DNA of 60,870 nucleotides from Richelia sp. SL_2_1. GTDB taxonomy: Bacteria; Cyanobacteriota; Cyanobacteriia; Cyanobacteriales; Nostocaceae. Location: positions 1-60,870 of the forward strand of contig JAAUSO010000020.1 of the NCBI GenBank assembly GCA_012033205.1. The letters are read 5' to 3'. Both the position numbers and the translations under genes were made by a program. The notes under the pieces were generated by a model. The model ran no database searches and was not told the DNA's origin. It saw only the letters and a program-made list of their open reading frames with translations. Positions 17,823-27,002 of this stretch are shown one piece after another; within the stretch, counting starts at the first letter, position 1, and every line of letters begins with the position of its first letter.

Positions 17823-19673
17823 TTAGCGTTCCAACCCCCGATTCTTCTTCTCCTTAGCTTCTTTTCGCTGCACCTTTTGAAGCTGCAAGCGCTCCAATTC
17901 CGCATTCCAATCCTCTGCTTTCGGGTGCGCTATGGTTGTCTGCGGTAGTAATTCTTTTATTGCTTGTGCCCTACTGCATCCCGCATCATCGTTATCGTAG
18001 GCAGCAGTAATAGCCCTCACTTCTCTAAGAAATTCTAATGGCAGACTTTTGGTGCTATCCACTGCCATATACATAGTTCTTTCAGAGGGCATACCCCCAC
18101 GCTCACTTACCCCAATACTGGCGCATGAAAGCGCTTCAATAGGAGATTTACAAAGGACTACTTTTTGTATTTCATCTCCTGGCTTACCACCCAAATGGAA
18201 GTAAAACCATCCCTCCCTCCGTTTTGAATTGAGCGCGTATCCCATAAACGAATTATTCTCTCCCCGCGTCCCCCGCAAAAATGCACCTTTTAAAGTAGTT
18301 TCTGCATTTGTGTATTGCGTTCCTTCTTTTACTGTCAGCTCGCGCATTGTAAACACGGCATTTTGCTGGTCATCAGCGTATAGCCATGCCTTTTGTTTAA
18401 GTCCAATGACAAAGTTTTCAGGCAATCCGCGTTTTTGTACTAAATAATCTTGTACGGATAGCCACTTTGATTCATTCGGGGTTGGTGGCTTAAAGACTGG
18501 TGCGGGAACTTCAAGGGCAATTTTAGTAACTTGTTTTTCTATCAAAGCTTTGCTAGCACGCAGCATCCCCTCTTCCCCAAATTGTTCGTGTAACCAAGCC
18601 ACAGAAGACCTAAAGTTGAAATTATTAACGTGCATGACTAAATCAATAGCCCCACCACCACCTTTTTCTTCTGTAAAGTCATACCACTTAGAACCATTAA
18701 TATTGATAACTCGTTCCAAACCCTTCCAACGATTTTCTCCAATGTCCGCTTTGTCAAGTCCTAAATTCCACGCTACTTCTTCTAAAGGCAAGTCCCTTAA
18801 TTTATCAGCTTGCTGTTTCCAATAAAAGTTTTCTGCTTCTAGTTCAGCTACGCGCTTTTCTAATGAGAGCCGTAATTTTTCAGAAGCCGTTGCCCTTTGA
18901 GATGCCCGTCTTTCTAACTCTACAATTCTTTTGTGGTCTGCTAGCTGGTGATTTATAGATTGAATTGTGGGGTCTGCTTTGATGCGTTCAAATAATTGCT
19001 GTGCCGTCTCTCCCCGTTTGGGTGCCAATCGGTCTAATTCCAAAGTCAAAGGTTCTTGATTGACTGCTTGGTAGTACTCTTTAACCTTAGTGTGTGTAGC
19101 TTTGCTGCCCTTCACACCTCTTTCAATTCCCAAATGTGCCAACGCACTTGCATAGCTATCCTGGAGTTTGGACATTTTGATGCTAGCTTGTCTGCCATCT
19201 CCTCCAAACATCTCTTTGTGGCTTAGTTGTTTAGTTTTGTCGTTGACTGGAACGATATAAGCGTGGATGTGGGGAGTAGATTCATCTAAATGTAGTTCAG
19301 CCCGAACGCATTTTTCTCCAAAATTTTCTTGCAACCATTTCGTTGAAGCGTTAGCAAAATTCCACATCAATTTATCATTCCATTCCCCAGCTTTATCCGG
19401 GTTCTCTGGGCGAAAATACTCCGGGGATGCGCTCAAGAAAATTTCGCTGCATAGTACCGCATCTTTACGCGGCTTATGTTTAGTATTATCAGCTATTTTA
19501 GCTTTTACTATTTCCTCTAAAGACGGGTCAAAATCATTTCCAATTAGCCGAATATTTTCTTTGTAGGGGTCAGCATTTGGTGTATCTTGGAGACGGGCTG
19601 TATGTTTTTCGCTACCGCCCACATTCCCAAAACTTTTTAATTTTCCAACGCGCATGATTGCTAAAGCAGTCAT
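17823..19673 (-). CDS. MobV relaxase fused to DUF3991/Toprim primase-like region (copy 1)
   Basis: Mobilisation relaxase that would nick one strand at oriT and attach to it. The N-terminal MobV/Pre domain (about residues 1-200) starts 'MTALAIMRVGKLKSFGNVGG' and contains the metal-binding motif 'ELHLDESTPHIHAYIVPV' (about 120-137). A coiled coil (about 235-280) leads to a DUF3991/CHC2-like segment ('WYDFTEEKGGGGAIDLVMHV') and a Toprim-type end ('VVLCKSPIEALSCASIG', 'ITAAYDNDDAGCSRAQ'). The ATG at 19673 is preferred to a TTG at 19706 because it matches the start of the second copy at 57463 and has a purine-rich site. The fusion suggests one protein couples transfer to priming. Both halves are family-supported; the coupling is inferred. 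Confidence 0.85.
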   Translation of the reverse strand: MTALAIMRVGKLKSFGNVGGSEKHTARLQDTPNADPYKENIRLIGNDFDPSLEEIVKAKIADNTKHKPRKDAVLCSEIFLSASPEYFRPENPDKAGEWNDKLMWNFANASTKWLQENFGEKCVRAELHLDESTPHIHAYIVPVNDKTKQLSHKEMFGGDGRQASIKMSKLQDSYASALAHLGIERGVKGSKATHTKVKEYYQAVNQEPLTLELDRLAPKRGETAQQLFERIKADPTIQSINHQLADHKRIVELERRASQRATASEKLRLSLEKRVAELEAENFYWKQQADKLRDLPLEEVAWNLGLDKADIGENRWKGLERVININGSKWYDFTEEKGGGGAIDLVMHVNNFNFRSSVAWLHEQFGEEGMLRASKALIEKQVTKIALEVPAPVFKPPTPNESKWLSVQDYLVQKRGLPENFVIGLKQKAWLYADDQQNAVFTMRELTVKEGTQYTNAETTLKGAFLRGTRGENNSFMGYALNSKRREGWFYFHLGGKPGDEIQKVVLCKSPIEALSCASIGVSERGGMPSERTMYMAVDSTKSLPLEFLREVRAITAAYDNDDAGCSRAQAIKELLPQTTIAHPKAEDWNAELERLQLQKVQRKEAKEKKNRGLER

Positions 19674-20316
19674 TGAAAAACCCCACCAACAACGAGAGTG
19701 TGACAAGCCCCGTAGGGCGAACGTAACTTCTGTGTCCGAGAGAGCGTACAGCGAGCGAGATGGGCGTAGCCCACCCCTCCGGGGGCGCAGAAGTGAAGTG
19801 AGTCCACTTCGATTATAACGAAGCTGCTCGAAATTGCTTTTTTGTAGTAGCAGATGTGTTGGAAACGCAGGATTTAAAAAATACGTGAAACCCAGGTAAT
19901 AAGCGCAATCTATGCCCTTGTTTTAACGAAATTATCGTTGCATCGAATTAATACTAAATAAATGCGAGTAAAAGGGATTCACTAGGGAAATATTAGCCAC
20001 TAACCTGATAATTGCCCCTAAATCCCTACCTAATCCCTACTAAAATCTGGTAGGTAAAATTGTTTAGTTTTCTGGTAAGTAACTGTTTGCTGCTGGAAGT
20101 ATCATATAAATATTGAGGAAAGCTGGTGAGAGCATTATAATAAATGCCGAAAAGCTATAAAATGTTCTAACAAATAACGAATCTTGGCAAAATAAAGCCT
20201 AATAAAGATTTTTGACTTGGGTTAAAAATATTTTTTGGTGCGAGGATTATTTGAGAAAAATTTGAGTGTTTGGTGAGGGGTTTCATTATAGATTATAAAT
20301 ATAACTAATCTATGAC
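19674..20316 (-). promoter_or_regulatory. Upstream region of mobV copy 1, possible oriT
   Basis: No gene is visible. Next to the relaxase start are two short perfect hairpins: GGGC-GTA-GCCC at 19762-19772 and GAAGTG-AGTC-CACTTC at 19795-19810, in a GC-rich block (about 19690-19800) of the kind dispersed in Nostocales genomes. MobV origins usually lie just upstream of the gene and contain inverted repeats, so this is the obvious oriT candidate. Confidence 0.35.
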
Positions 20317-20346
20317 TAGTACAGCACGGCGGAAATAAAGTGACCA

Positions 20347-21054
20347 TTAAATAGCTAACACTTTACCCTTATACGTCCACTTAAAAGGTTTAGCCATTGT
20401 TTTATTAAAGTAGTTAATAAATTTGATGATTCGGGTTTTGAGGTCATCCTGACTTGTGAAGCTGGCACGCTTAAGTAATTTACGAACCAAAATACTGAAC
20501 CAAATCTCAATTTGGTTAAGCCAAGAAGAATGTTTTGGGGTATAATGAAAAATTATTCGATGTTTTGGGTCTTTTAAAAAAGCAGTACGAGATTTCATGG
20601 ATTTGAGTATACCGCTTTCTCCCTTAATACCTAGATCGAGATTCAAACCTTCTTTTTGTGCAACTAAACGAACGAGCGACTCAGACTGATGAGTATTAAG
20701 GCAATCCATGATTAGATGCCATTTTTTCGCATCGGGGTCGCTTTCAATAACTCGACGAATATGCTGGACAAAATCCTCCTCAGTTCTAGAGTCTCCACAA
20801 CTTGGTTCAATAATTTGACCAGTAGCGATATCAAAACTAGCAATTAAACTTTGCGTACCATGACGAACGTACTCAAACTCTCTTTTTTCAACTTTACCAG
20901 GTCGCATCGGCAAGTCTTTTTCTATACGCTCAGTAGCTTGAATACCAGTCATTTCATCAATTGATATTGTACGCTCTCCACTTTGATGGCGTTCAATCGC
21001 ACTAATATACAAACCAGTAATATCATCAAGCTTTGCGTCAAATTCTTCGTCCAC
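20347..21054 (-). CDS. IS630 transposase, catalytic part (orfB)
   Basis: C-terminal DDE catalytic domain of an IS630 transposase. The acidic residues are visible in order: '[12 protein letters not shown]' (first Asp), '[15 protein letters not shown]' (second Asp) and '[20 protein letters not shown]' (Glu). The reading continues from the upstream HTH frame: homologous sequence passes smoothly from 'YWLTPP' to '[11 protein letters not shown]' across a run of eight C on the coding strand (21056-21063). Ribosomal or transcriptional slippage there would give the fused transposase, as in other two-frame IS630 elements. Its start codon at 21054 is therefore probably not used alone. Confidence 0.88.
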   Translation of the reverse strand: MDEEFDAKLDDITGLYISAIERHQSGERTISIDEMTGIQATERIEKDLPMRPGKVEKREFEYVRHGTQSLIASFDIATGQIIEPSCGDSRTEEDFVQHIRRVIESDPDAKKWHLIMDCLNTHQSESLVRLVAQKEGLNLDLGIKGESGILKSMKSRTAFLKDPKHRIIFHYTPKHSSWLNQIEIWFSILVRKLLKRASFTSQDDLKTRIIKFINYFNKTMAKPFKWTYKGKVLAI

Positions 21055-21580
21055 AGGGGGGGGTTAACCAGTAGCGACTCTGGTGGGGTTTAAGCTCTGC
21101 TTCTTCTAATAATCTTCCAACATGCCGGATAGATATACTTTCAATAATTCCCTGTTTCATGATTTCGTCTGCTAGTTCCCGTGATGTCCAATGACTTATT
21201 GGTCTTCCATAATCTTCAGGCTTTGAACATGCGATCGCAAATAACTGTAAAACTTGATCCATACTAAATTTTACAGGTGCGCCAACACGCTCAGAGTCTT
21301 GCAATCGTTGAGTTACTGTTAACCCACCTGTACATGATGTTGCCAGCCATCGCTCTCGCCATAAACAAGCTGTATGTCTATTAATATCTAATGTTCGGGC
21401 GATTGAGCGATGATTTTTACCATCAGATGCTAATAAGATTATTTTTGCTCGCAGTGCTAACTGTTGCGGCGTATTATGGCGGTTTATCAACTCCTGGAGT
21501 TCCAAACGTTCACAATCGCTTAAATTCAATGGTTTTGGAAATAATCTTGCCACACCCTGATTTCCTACTTTGTTAACCAA
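21038..21580 (-). CDS. IS630 transposase, DNA-binding part (orfA)
   Basis: N-terminal helix-turn-helix half of the IS630 transposase (180 residues), with an HTH at about residues 25-75 ('[18 protein letters not shown]', '[23 protein letters not shown]') and a second winged-helix-like segment ('[21 protein letters not shown]', in part). It binds the terminal inverted repeats. The frame ends in '[10 protein letters not shown]', just past the C8 run where the catalytic frame takes over. It starts with ATG about 70 bases inside the right end of the element. The two halves together span almost the full IS. Confidence 0.88.
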   Translation of the reverse strand: MVNKVGNQGVARLFPKPLNLSDCERLELQELINRHNTPQQLALRAKIILLASDGKNHRSIARTLDINRHTACLWRERWLATSCTGGLTVTQRLQDSERVGAPVKFSMDQVLQLFAIACSKPEDYGRPISHWTSRELADEIMKQGIIESISIRHVGRLLEEAELKPHQSRYWLTPPCGRRI

Positions 21581-21726
21581 AACAGCTCAAAAAGCTTATT
21601 ATTTAGTATCTCACAATAGTGGTCTATTTATTTACGCCGACCTGTACTAGTTATGTTTGTTCCTCTTGCAAGCCTCACAATATCCTCACCCATTCCGGGA
21701 GGTCGTCAATAATCTGAAAATCTAAT

Positions 21727-21743
21727 GGTGTATATACTACACC
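21727..21743 (+). promoter_or_regulatory. Inverted repeat, operator-like
   Basis: GGTGTA (21727-21732), spacer TATAC, TACACC (21738-21743), directly abutting an ATG at 21744 that opens only a 10-codon frame. It may be the surviving operator of a decayed gene. Confidence 0.35.
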
Positions 21744-21950
21744 ATGAACAAAATTAAAACGCGATATTTGTTCTAGCGAATGCGTTCGTAGTGAAGGAAT
21801 CAAAAGGAATTAAAAGGAATTTGGCTTTCTTATAGACTAGAAAAACAATAATTTTTTCTTATAACTTACCTTGCAATTCCTTGGAATTCCTTTAAATATC
21901 TTGAAATAAATGACGGAGAATTTCACTTTAATTAATTATTTTTTATTTTT

Positions 21951-22634
21951 CTCGTTTAGACAGCCAAAACGAAAAGCCTGGGGTGAAATAAGCAGTGGTG
22001 CAGAAAGTTACGTTAAGGAATTGATCACCAGGAAGAAACCTGTACCAATTGAAGCCTCCGAAATTTAGGAGCCTGAAACCCTTGCTGTACCGTACTCGTT
22101 TGCTGTACCAAACAGAGTATAGGTTAATTGGTACTTTGAGAATTTAAAAAAATGTTAATTGATAGAATGCTTGCCTAGTAAGGTTTTCAGCCTTAGCGTA
22201 ACTTTCTGCACCACTGCTCATTTACCCCCATTATCGTCAGGTTCGTTCATTGCGCGCAACTGATGATACATGGAAGGCGTTGGGTATTGCTTCCGAATGT
22301 TTGGGAATGACTAGGGCTGACTATTTAAATAGCTAGAAACAACTCCTTTCCACGTATTACACGGGAAGATCCAACCCATTGTCCAAGTATTACACGGTGC
22401 GAAAAGGAGATAGAAAAACTTAAAATCCAGATACAGAATCTCCAAAAAGAAAATTCGGTTGCTAAGTCGAAGGCTATTGTCACCTTTGTTCAAGAAGTTG
22501 TAGATATGCCAGCGATACGCGATCACATATTATTTGAATTGAAATTGGGGCGACAAGCTTCAGGATATAAAGCAGCTAAAAAAGCCCTTGAGCGATTGAT
22601 TGCAGAAATAAAACGAATGGCTGAAACCCTTTAA
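21951..22634 (+). pseudogene. Decayed coiled-coil plasmid protein split by a MITE-like insertion
   Basis: Read across the insertion at 21991-22222 the sequence gives a coherent protein: 'LDSQNEKPGVK' before it, then 'PHYRQVRSLRATDDTWKALG' and 'IASECLGMTRADYLN' after it. A frame change near 22330 leads to 'NNSFPRITREDPTH' and an uninterrupted C-terminus from about 22400 to the stop at 22634: 'CEKEIEKLKIQIQNLQKE' and 'HILFELKLGRQASGYKAAKK'. The 'ATDDTWKALG...MTRADYL' segment followed by a coiled coil is a pattern I associate with small DNA-binding proteins of cyanobacterial plasmids, but I cannot name the family. Besides the insertion, the gene has at least one stop (22332) and one frame break, so it is dead. 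Confidence 0.6.
21991..22222. mobile_element. MITE-like element with ~28-bp inverted repeats
   Basis: The left end AGCAGTGGTGCAGAAAGTTA is repeated in inverse orientation at the right end (about 22190-22218), with one mismatch over about 28 bases. The 232-base element has no ORF and is flanked by TA on both sides (21989-21990 and 22223-22224). Removing it with one TA rejoins a reading frame (GTG AAA TAC CCC CAT), good evidence of a clean insertion. The right end carries about four extra bases (CATT). Confidence 0.7.
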
Positions 22635-22710
22635 CTATATGTGATTTTGATTGTTAAGCAATGTTTCGCCAACAGTGTCTTCGCTAGATCCACCCCTGGT
22701 AGCAAAAAGA

Positions 22711-23064
22711 CTATACTACTGTTCTTATTTCCCGGACTCGCTCTGACAGCTTACCGGCGGTATCAGTAATTTCGCTATCGTTTTTCGCTTCAGCACAAAT
22801 TTTATTCCAGTTATGCTGCCACCGAGCAATAGTACGCCCTAAATCCACTAATTCTGCGGCTTTGTCAACATCAATCTCAACTAAAGATGGAACAGTCCAT
22901 TCAATAAAATACAGACTTTGACGCATAAGGCGTGCGATTTTGTCTTTAGGAGCTTTATTATTAGTAAGCGATTGGATTTGAGTGAGGTGCGCTGCCAAGT
23001 GGGCTAATCTTGTGGAAATATCGTTTTGTTGAAAATGCTCTTTATCCAAGTATGCTGTATTCAT
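22711..23064 (-). CDS. Hypothetical helical protein, operon with DUF5674
   Basis: A 117-residue protein I do not recognise. It is predominantly alpha-helical, without signal peptide or membrane segment; visible landmarks are 'RLAHLAAHLTQIQSLTNN', 'LMRQSLYFIEWTVPSL' and 'LVDLGRTIARWQHNWNKIC'. Its ATG overlaps the stop of the DUF5674 gene by four bases, so the two are translationally coupled and probably function together. The pair is divergent from the regulator at 23566, with operator-like sites between. A toxin-antitoxin or small-module arrangement is conceivable but nothing in the sequence proves it. Confidence 0.7.
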   Translation of the reverse strand: MNTAYLDKEHFQQNDISTRLAHLAAHLTQIQSLTNNKAPKDKIARLMRQSLYFIEWTVPSLVEIDVDKAAELVDLGRTIARWQHNWNKICAEAKNDSEITDTAGKLSERVREIRTVV

Positions 23065-23393
23065 GAATTTCCCAGTAATTCTGTTACGATTTGAGCTACA
23101 TTTTCTCTTATATTAACGTCAAGAATTTCCATCGAGCGGTTCTGACGTGGGCGGATATTTATCAGCGAATCGTAGGTCATGTTTCCAGAATACGGCATAT
23201 AACCTGCACCCCAAAGGTTTTCTTGCTGACTGCCATTTTCTAACAAAACCTGTTCGCAATCATAATGCATTTCGCCGCCGCCAGCTAGGATGCGGCGTTC
23301 GATGTCCACTACCACTTTTATGTAAAATTTATGTTCACTGAGCATCTGCTCAATTTCCGAGGTGGTTGCTCGCTTAGAAATGATAATAATCAA
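23061..23393 (-). CDS. DUF5674 family protein
   Basis: A 110-residue protein matching the DUF5674 pattern: 'HKFYIKVVVDIERRILAGGG', 'MHYDCEQVLLENGSQQENLWG' (in part) and 'SLINIRPRQNRSMEI'. The family is small, found in cyanobacteria and other bacteria, and has no known function. It is the first gene of a two-gene minus-strand operon with the helical protein at 22711 (ATGA overlap). A GTATACAGTGTACAC site lies 34 bases upstream of its start and a near-inverse copy lies before the divergent regulator, so both units are probably controlled together. Confidence 0.8.
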   Translation of the reverse strand: MIIIISKRATTSEIEQMLSEHKFYIKVVVDIERRILAGGGEMHYDCEQVLLENGSQQENLWGAGYMPYSGNMTYDSLINIRPRQNRSMEILDVNIRENVAQIVTELLGNS

Positions 23394-23426
23394 ATATCAC
23401 ACCCCCTTACTTGGAATACAATTAAC

Positions 23427-23441
23427 GTATACAGTGTACAC
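23427..23441 (-). promoter_or_regulatory. Operator-like site, DUF5674 side
   Basis: GTATACAGTGTACAC, whose complement GTGTACACTGTATAC differs at one position from the site at 23544. It lies 34 bases upstream of the DUF5674 start. Confidence 0.5.
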
Positions 23442-23543
23442 GTCAATTGAAACAAGGGGAAAGCGAAAATATTCAATTACGAAGCACGAATAAATTTTTG
23501 TAAAATCCCTTGCTAACTTTCGTCAAGCATTGATAAAAGTGTT

Positions 23544-23558
23544 GTGTACAATGTATAC
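23544..23558 (+). promoter_or_regulatory. Operator-like site, regulator side
   Basis: GTGTACAATGTATAC ends 8 bases before the preferred ATG at 23566. It matches the inverse of the site at 23427 in 14 of 15 positions. Two copies in opposite orientation between divergent genes suggest a shared repressor, most simply the product of 23566. Confidence 0.5.
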
Positions 23559-23565
23559 AGTAAAT

Positions 23566-23937
23566 ATGAGCAATGAATCACCCATAGTATCTTTTCGCGT
23601 TCCATTGAGCGCAATAAAAGAATTAATCGCCAAAGGTCGATTAACAGAAGAATATACCAAATCTGAACTAAGTAATTTAATAAAGGAAGACTGGCTGAAA
23701 TCCCAATCAATTGATTTTAACGTTCCAGTTCCAAATTCCGTACTGGAAAAGGTTTTGGCTAAACTGAATAAAATCGAAGCTTCGGGTGGTTTGTGGCGAT
23801 CGCAAATCGAAAAGCTTTATATCAAATTGCTTGAACAGTACAAGACTCACCAGGAAAAGAAGAAATTTACTAGAATTTGGAATGAATGTGTTCTCAATAT
23901 GGGTAAAGACTCGCAACCCAAAATCGAACAACATTGA
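23566..23937 (+). CDS. Hypothetical putative DNA-binding protein
   Basis: A 123-residue protein starting 'MSNESPIVSFRVPLSAIKEL'; this ATG is preferred to one at 23530 because the longer form would be translated through the operator-like repeat. The opening strand plus helices ('IVSFRVPLSAIKELIAKG', 'YTKSELSNLIKEDWLKS') is compatible with a ribbon-helix-helix fold; the C-terminal half is helical and charged. Not recognised as a named family. It is divergent from the DUF5674 operon with matching operator-like sites on both sides, so I infer an autoregulating repressor. Moderate confidence that it is a gene, low on function. Confidence 0.65.
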   Translation: MSNESPIVSFRVPLSAIKELIAKGRLTEEYTKSELSNLIKEDWLKSQSIDFNVPVPNSVLEKVLAKLNKIEASGGLWRSQIEKLYIKLLEQYKTHQEKKKFTRIWNECVLNMGKDSQPKIEQH

Positions 23938-24621
23938 GCAAGCAAGTGCCGTCTCGCTACTCCCGCCTTCCCTGTGTTAAAAGAGATTTTCTGTACGAAT
24001 CGAATATACGAAAACAAAAATATTTTACGAATATTAAAAATCTAGATATAGACAATTATTATATAAAAGGTTAGTGTACGTCATTATTTGGCTATATTTT
24101 GTCCTTTAATTTATGTTGAGCAAAATAATTAAATACTAAAAATCTGTGCATAGATTATCTATACATAAAAAGTTAGTGTATAAAAGATTAATCTAAAAAA
24201 TTCTGCTTCAAACCAAAACCGAGCAAAAAGTTCGCTACAATACTACAAGTGTCCAAACCCCTCTCCCACAACTACTTCACCCCCTCACCCCGCAGGGAAG
24301 ATGCTCAGCACCAGTTCCTCAAAGTACTATGGTTGAAGAATGTGTGACATCCTATGACAGTTAATATTCTTACTTTTGCCTTACTTGACAACGTACTACA
24401 TTATTACATAACGAAAGTGTCACAATTATAGTTGCAATTGTGATAGTTATATGTATCCAAGATTTTGATTAATGCATCAATATTTTTTGATTGGTAGATG
24501 TCTTTATGCAGTATGAAAACCCTGCTATCTGCCCCTAAAAAAAATCGCTCTACTACTAAGACAAGTCAATGAAAGAAAATTTTCAACTATAACTACTTCC
24601 GATACGACAACTTTATACAAT
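23938..24621. other. Non-coding region downstream of GntR copy 1
   Basis: About 680 AT-rich bases without a gene. It holds two loosely repeated segments around 'GTTAGTGTA' (near 24071 and 24171), and an inverted repeat TCACAATT (24420-24427) / AATTGTGA (24436-24443) with an 8-base spacer. The last 65 bases are shared with the region downstream of the second GntR copy. Confidence 0.4.
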
Positions 24622-25608
24622 CTATCTTGCTGACATAATTGCGGCTATACGAGCTTTTAAAACTGACATATTCGTTTCATCAAAACTGAAAGTAAAGACT
24701 ATTATCTTGTCCGGTTTATGGCTATATTGACGTACATCATCCTCAACTTTTTTTGAAACACAAATTGAAGAAGCCTGCTTCAAAAGTTGGCGATTTTCCT
24801 TCAGATAATCCCAACCTAGTGGGTGAAAATTTATGTGAGATATTCCAGACTGCTGTAACATATTTTTCATATCTTCACTTTCGGTTTCTTCTTCACAAAC
24901 AAGTAGCACTAAACTGTTACGAGGCAGGGAGGAAATATGAGTCAAAAGTTGTAAATCTGGCTTTATGTTAATGCCAATTACTTCTTTAGAGGGAGTAGCT
25001 AGTTGAATAACGTCCCATAGATGTTGCGTTGTTGTAACTATTAAGTCAGCAGCCGATAATACTTTCAAAGCTTTTCGCTTTTCAGCCTTTAAATCTTCTA
25101 AACCAAGAAACATTAAGTCTTGTTGTATTTCGACTTGAATAGCTTCATATATTTCTACAGTATGCTGCAAACATTCTACAAATACTAACTTCAAAGGGGC
25201 AGTAGTATGCTGACTTAATGTTACTGCTTGTGCATAAGCAGCCCCAGCAAATTCAGATGGAGATAATTCCATCATTGTCGCAGTACTAAAAGCTTGACCT
25301 AACAAATTATAAAATTGCTTATGATTAACAATATTTTTGACAGCCAAAGTATCGGCAACAAAAGTTCCTTTCCCTCTTTGAGCTATTAGATAATTGGATT
25401 CAATCAAATAGTTATAGACTGCTGCAATAGTGTTGTGATTTACGCCTAAATGCTTGGCTAGCTGAGTCACAGTTGGTAAAGCATCACCAGGATGTAATTC
25501 TCCTGTAGCAATTAGCAATTTAATTTGTTCGACAATTTGAGCATTAATCGTTATAGGTGCAGAATTATCAACAATAATCGGAAGTACAAATGACTCAGGT
25601 ATTCTCAT
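24622..25608 (-). CDS. GntR-family transcriptional regulator (copy 1)
   Basis: A 328-residue regulator starting 'MRIPESFVLPIIVDNSAPIT'; an upstream ATG at 25722 would add a non-conserved tail. The N-terminal winged helix (about residues 15-85) is GntR-type: 'QIVEQIKLLIATGELHPGD', 'LPTVTQLAKHLGVNHNTI', 'AAVYNYLIESNYLIAQRGKG'. The C-terminal domain (about 100-328) resembles a ligand-binding alpha/beta fold ('ADLIVTTTQHLW', 'SLVLLVCEEETES') rather than an aminotransferase, so it is not MocR-type. A second, about 90 percent identical copy occupies the right end of the window. It is divergent from nothing nearby but sits just downstream of the PAS gene on the same strand. The effector is unknown. 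Confidence 0.85.
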   Translation of the reverse strand: MRIPESFVLPIIVDNSAPITINAQIVEQIKLLIATGELHPGDALPTVTQLAKHLGVNHNTIAAVYNYLIESNYLIAQRGKGTFVADTLAVKNIVNHKQFYNLLGQAFSTATMMELSPSEFAGAAYAQAVTLSQHTTAPLKLVFVECLQHTVEIYEAIQVEIQQDLMFLGLEDLKAEKRKALKVLSAADLIVTTTQHLWDVIQLATPSKEVIGINIKPDLQLLTHISSLPRNSLVLLVCEEETESEDMKNMLQQSGISHINFHPLGWDYLKENRQLLKQASSICVSKKVEDDVRQYSHKPDKIIVFTFSFDETNMSVLKARIAAIMSAR

Positions 25609-25929
25609 TAAGGTATGTAAAAATCTAATTAATCTTTTTTTATAATCATAGAATGAGTTAATGACTATAACAATAAAAAACGCGCAATCAACCTTATATT
25701 CCGTATAAACGAATGACAGCACTTGCTCTTATTAATATTAACTATTATTAAATTAATTATAATTGCACCTGTCAGACCTTCTTTAACTATAATAAATAGC
25801 TACAACTTGAGTGTATTGAGCATTTAAAACTATTTGTCGTCCTGTCAAATAATGTATCTTTTTAATAAACTTGTATTATACGTAACAATAAACTTTTCAC
25901 TTTAATGTAAATGGAAAAGTCATCTTCTC

Positions 25930-26370
25930 TCATTTAACTTTCTTATTAGAATCAATACTGGGAAAATATAATATTTTATTGCTAAGTACCTCCGGCAAGT
26001 TTTTCAAGCACTTTTCGTCTGTTATGTCACGAAACATCCAGAGTCTTGCCACATTTTTTGATTCTAAGTGTTGAGGCAACGAATGACGTTCAAATATTCG
26101 ACCATCCTTTAATTTTATGGTGTCATGAATCTCTAATTCTATATTTGTGTAAATTTCTTGAACCTCGGTGAGAAATTTGAAAGGATTCTTAAGCTTCAAT
26201 GCAGCAAACTCTAATGCTAGATTTTCATCTTGAGAGTTTACAATATATGAGGAAAAACCCCACATTTCTACAAATTTTCTATTTAAGCCTACAATCCTTC
26301 TATTATTACTATCGACTACAAGAATTCCATTCGTATTAGATTGGATATTTCTTTTCCTTAAGTAATTCAT
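25930..26370 (-). CDS. Single PAS-domain protein
   Basis: A 146-residue protein that is essentially one PAS sensor domain: 'NGILVVDSNNRRIVGLNRKF' and 'EMWGF' form the N-terminal PAS strands and helices, and 'DGRIFERHSLPQHLESKNVA' with 'RLWMFRDITDEK' is the PAC-like end. No kinase, cyclase or DNA-binding domain follows in any frame, so it is either a stand-alone sensor or the remnant of a larger histidine kinase. It lies upstream of the GntR gene on the same strand, about 320 bases away. Ligand or cofactor cannot be predicted. Confidence 0.75.
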   Translation of the reverse strand: MNYLRKRNIQSNTNGILVVDSNNRRIVGLNRKFVEMWGFSSYIVNSQDENLALEFAALKLKNPFKFLTEVQEIYTNIELEIHDTIKLKDGRIFERHSLPQHLESKNVARLWMFRDITDEKCLKNLPEVLSNKILYFPSIDSNKKVK

Positions 26371-27002
26371 AATTACTATTTATAAGTACAGCTACTTGTA
26401 ATCACGTATCCTTAGAAAATTTATCATATTTTTATTTATTCGTTTTTATCAAACATTTACTATATAAGCTTTTGCGTACCTTGCTGTAAAAAAAAACACA
26501 TAGATATAGAATCTAGAAATTATGCTATTGTATTAGAATATTTTATGCTAGTTGGCTAGTATTTTGTCAACAATATAGTTTAGTGTAGAGATGAAAAAAT
26601 AAAGCAAGCTACGAAAATGCCGCCGTCTTAAAAATTAGATGTTTTGGAGGAAGTGGATTTATGCAGTAGTTGTTGAATTTGGCAGGCTTCATCTGAAGGA
26701 TTGACATACAAAACAGATGTTTCTCCTGAACTACTAGTCAAGATTTTGAACCAAGGACAGTGAATATCAGCATCTATTTATACCATAGTCCCGAAAAATC
26801 TACTGGGGATACCATTTCTGCTGTTTTCTATGTGCAAAAAACTTCGTTTCCAAAGTTACTCTCGCTTGGAATGGGAGTAAATATTGTGGAACATCATCGG
26901 CAAATACTCGATATAAATACACAAGCAGTTCTTTTTAACGCTAGATAACTTTAATTACCGTAGCTACCACGTAATCAAATAGTTCTCCCCAGGGTGCTAA
27001 AA
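26371..27002. other. Intergenic region with coding-like debris
   Basis: Divergent spacer between the PAS gene and the plus-strand genes. On the plus strand from about 26638 to 26761 a reading 'LDVLEEVDLCSSC', stop, 'IWQASSEGLTYKTDVSPELL', 'VKILNQGQ' looks like the end of a decayed gene of unknown type. Otherwise AT-rich and featureless. Confidence 0.3.

Larger units (their letters stand above)
20317..21649 (-). mobile_element. IS630-family insertion sequence
   Basis: A complete element of about 1.33 kb bounded by TA duplications (20317-20318 and 21648-21649), the target of IS630/Tc1 elements. The terminal inverted repeats begin GTACAG and match over about 28 positions with a few mismatches (left GTACAGCACGGCGGAAATAA, right complement GTACAGGTCGGCGTAAATAA). 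It carries a two-frame transposase. Confidence 0.88.
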
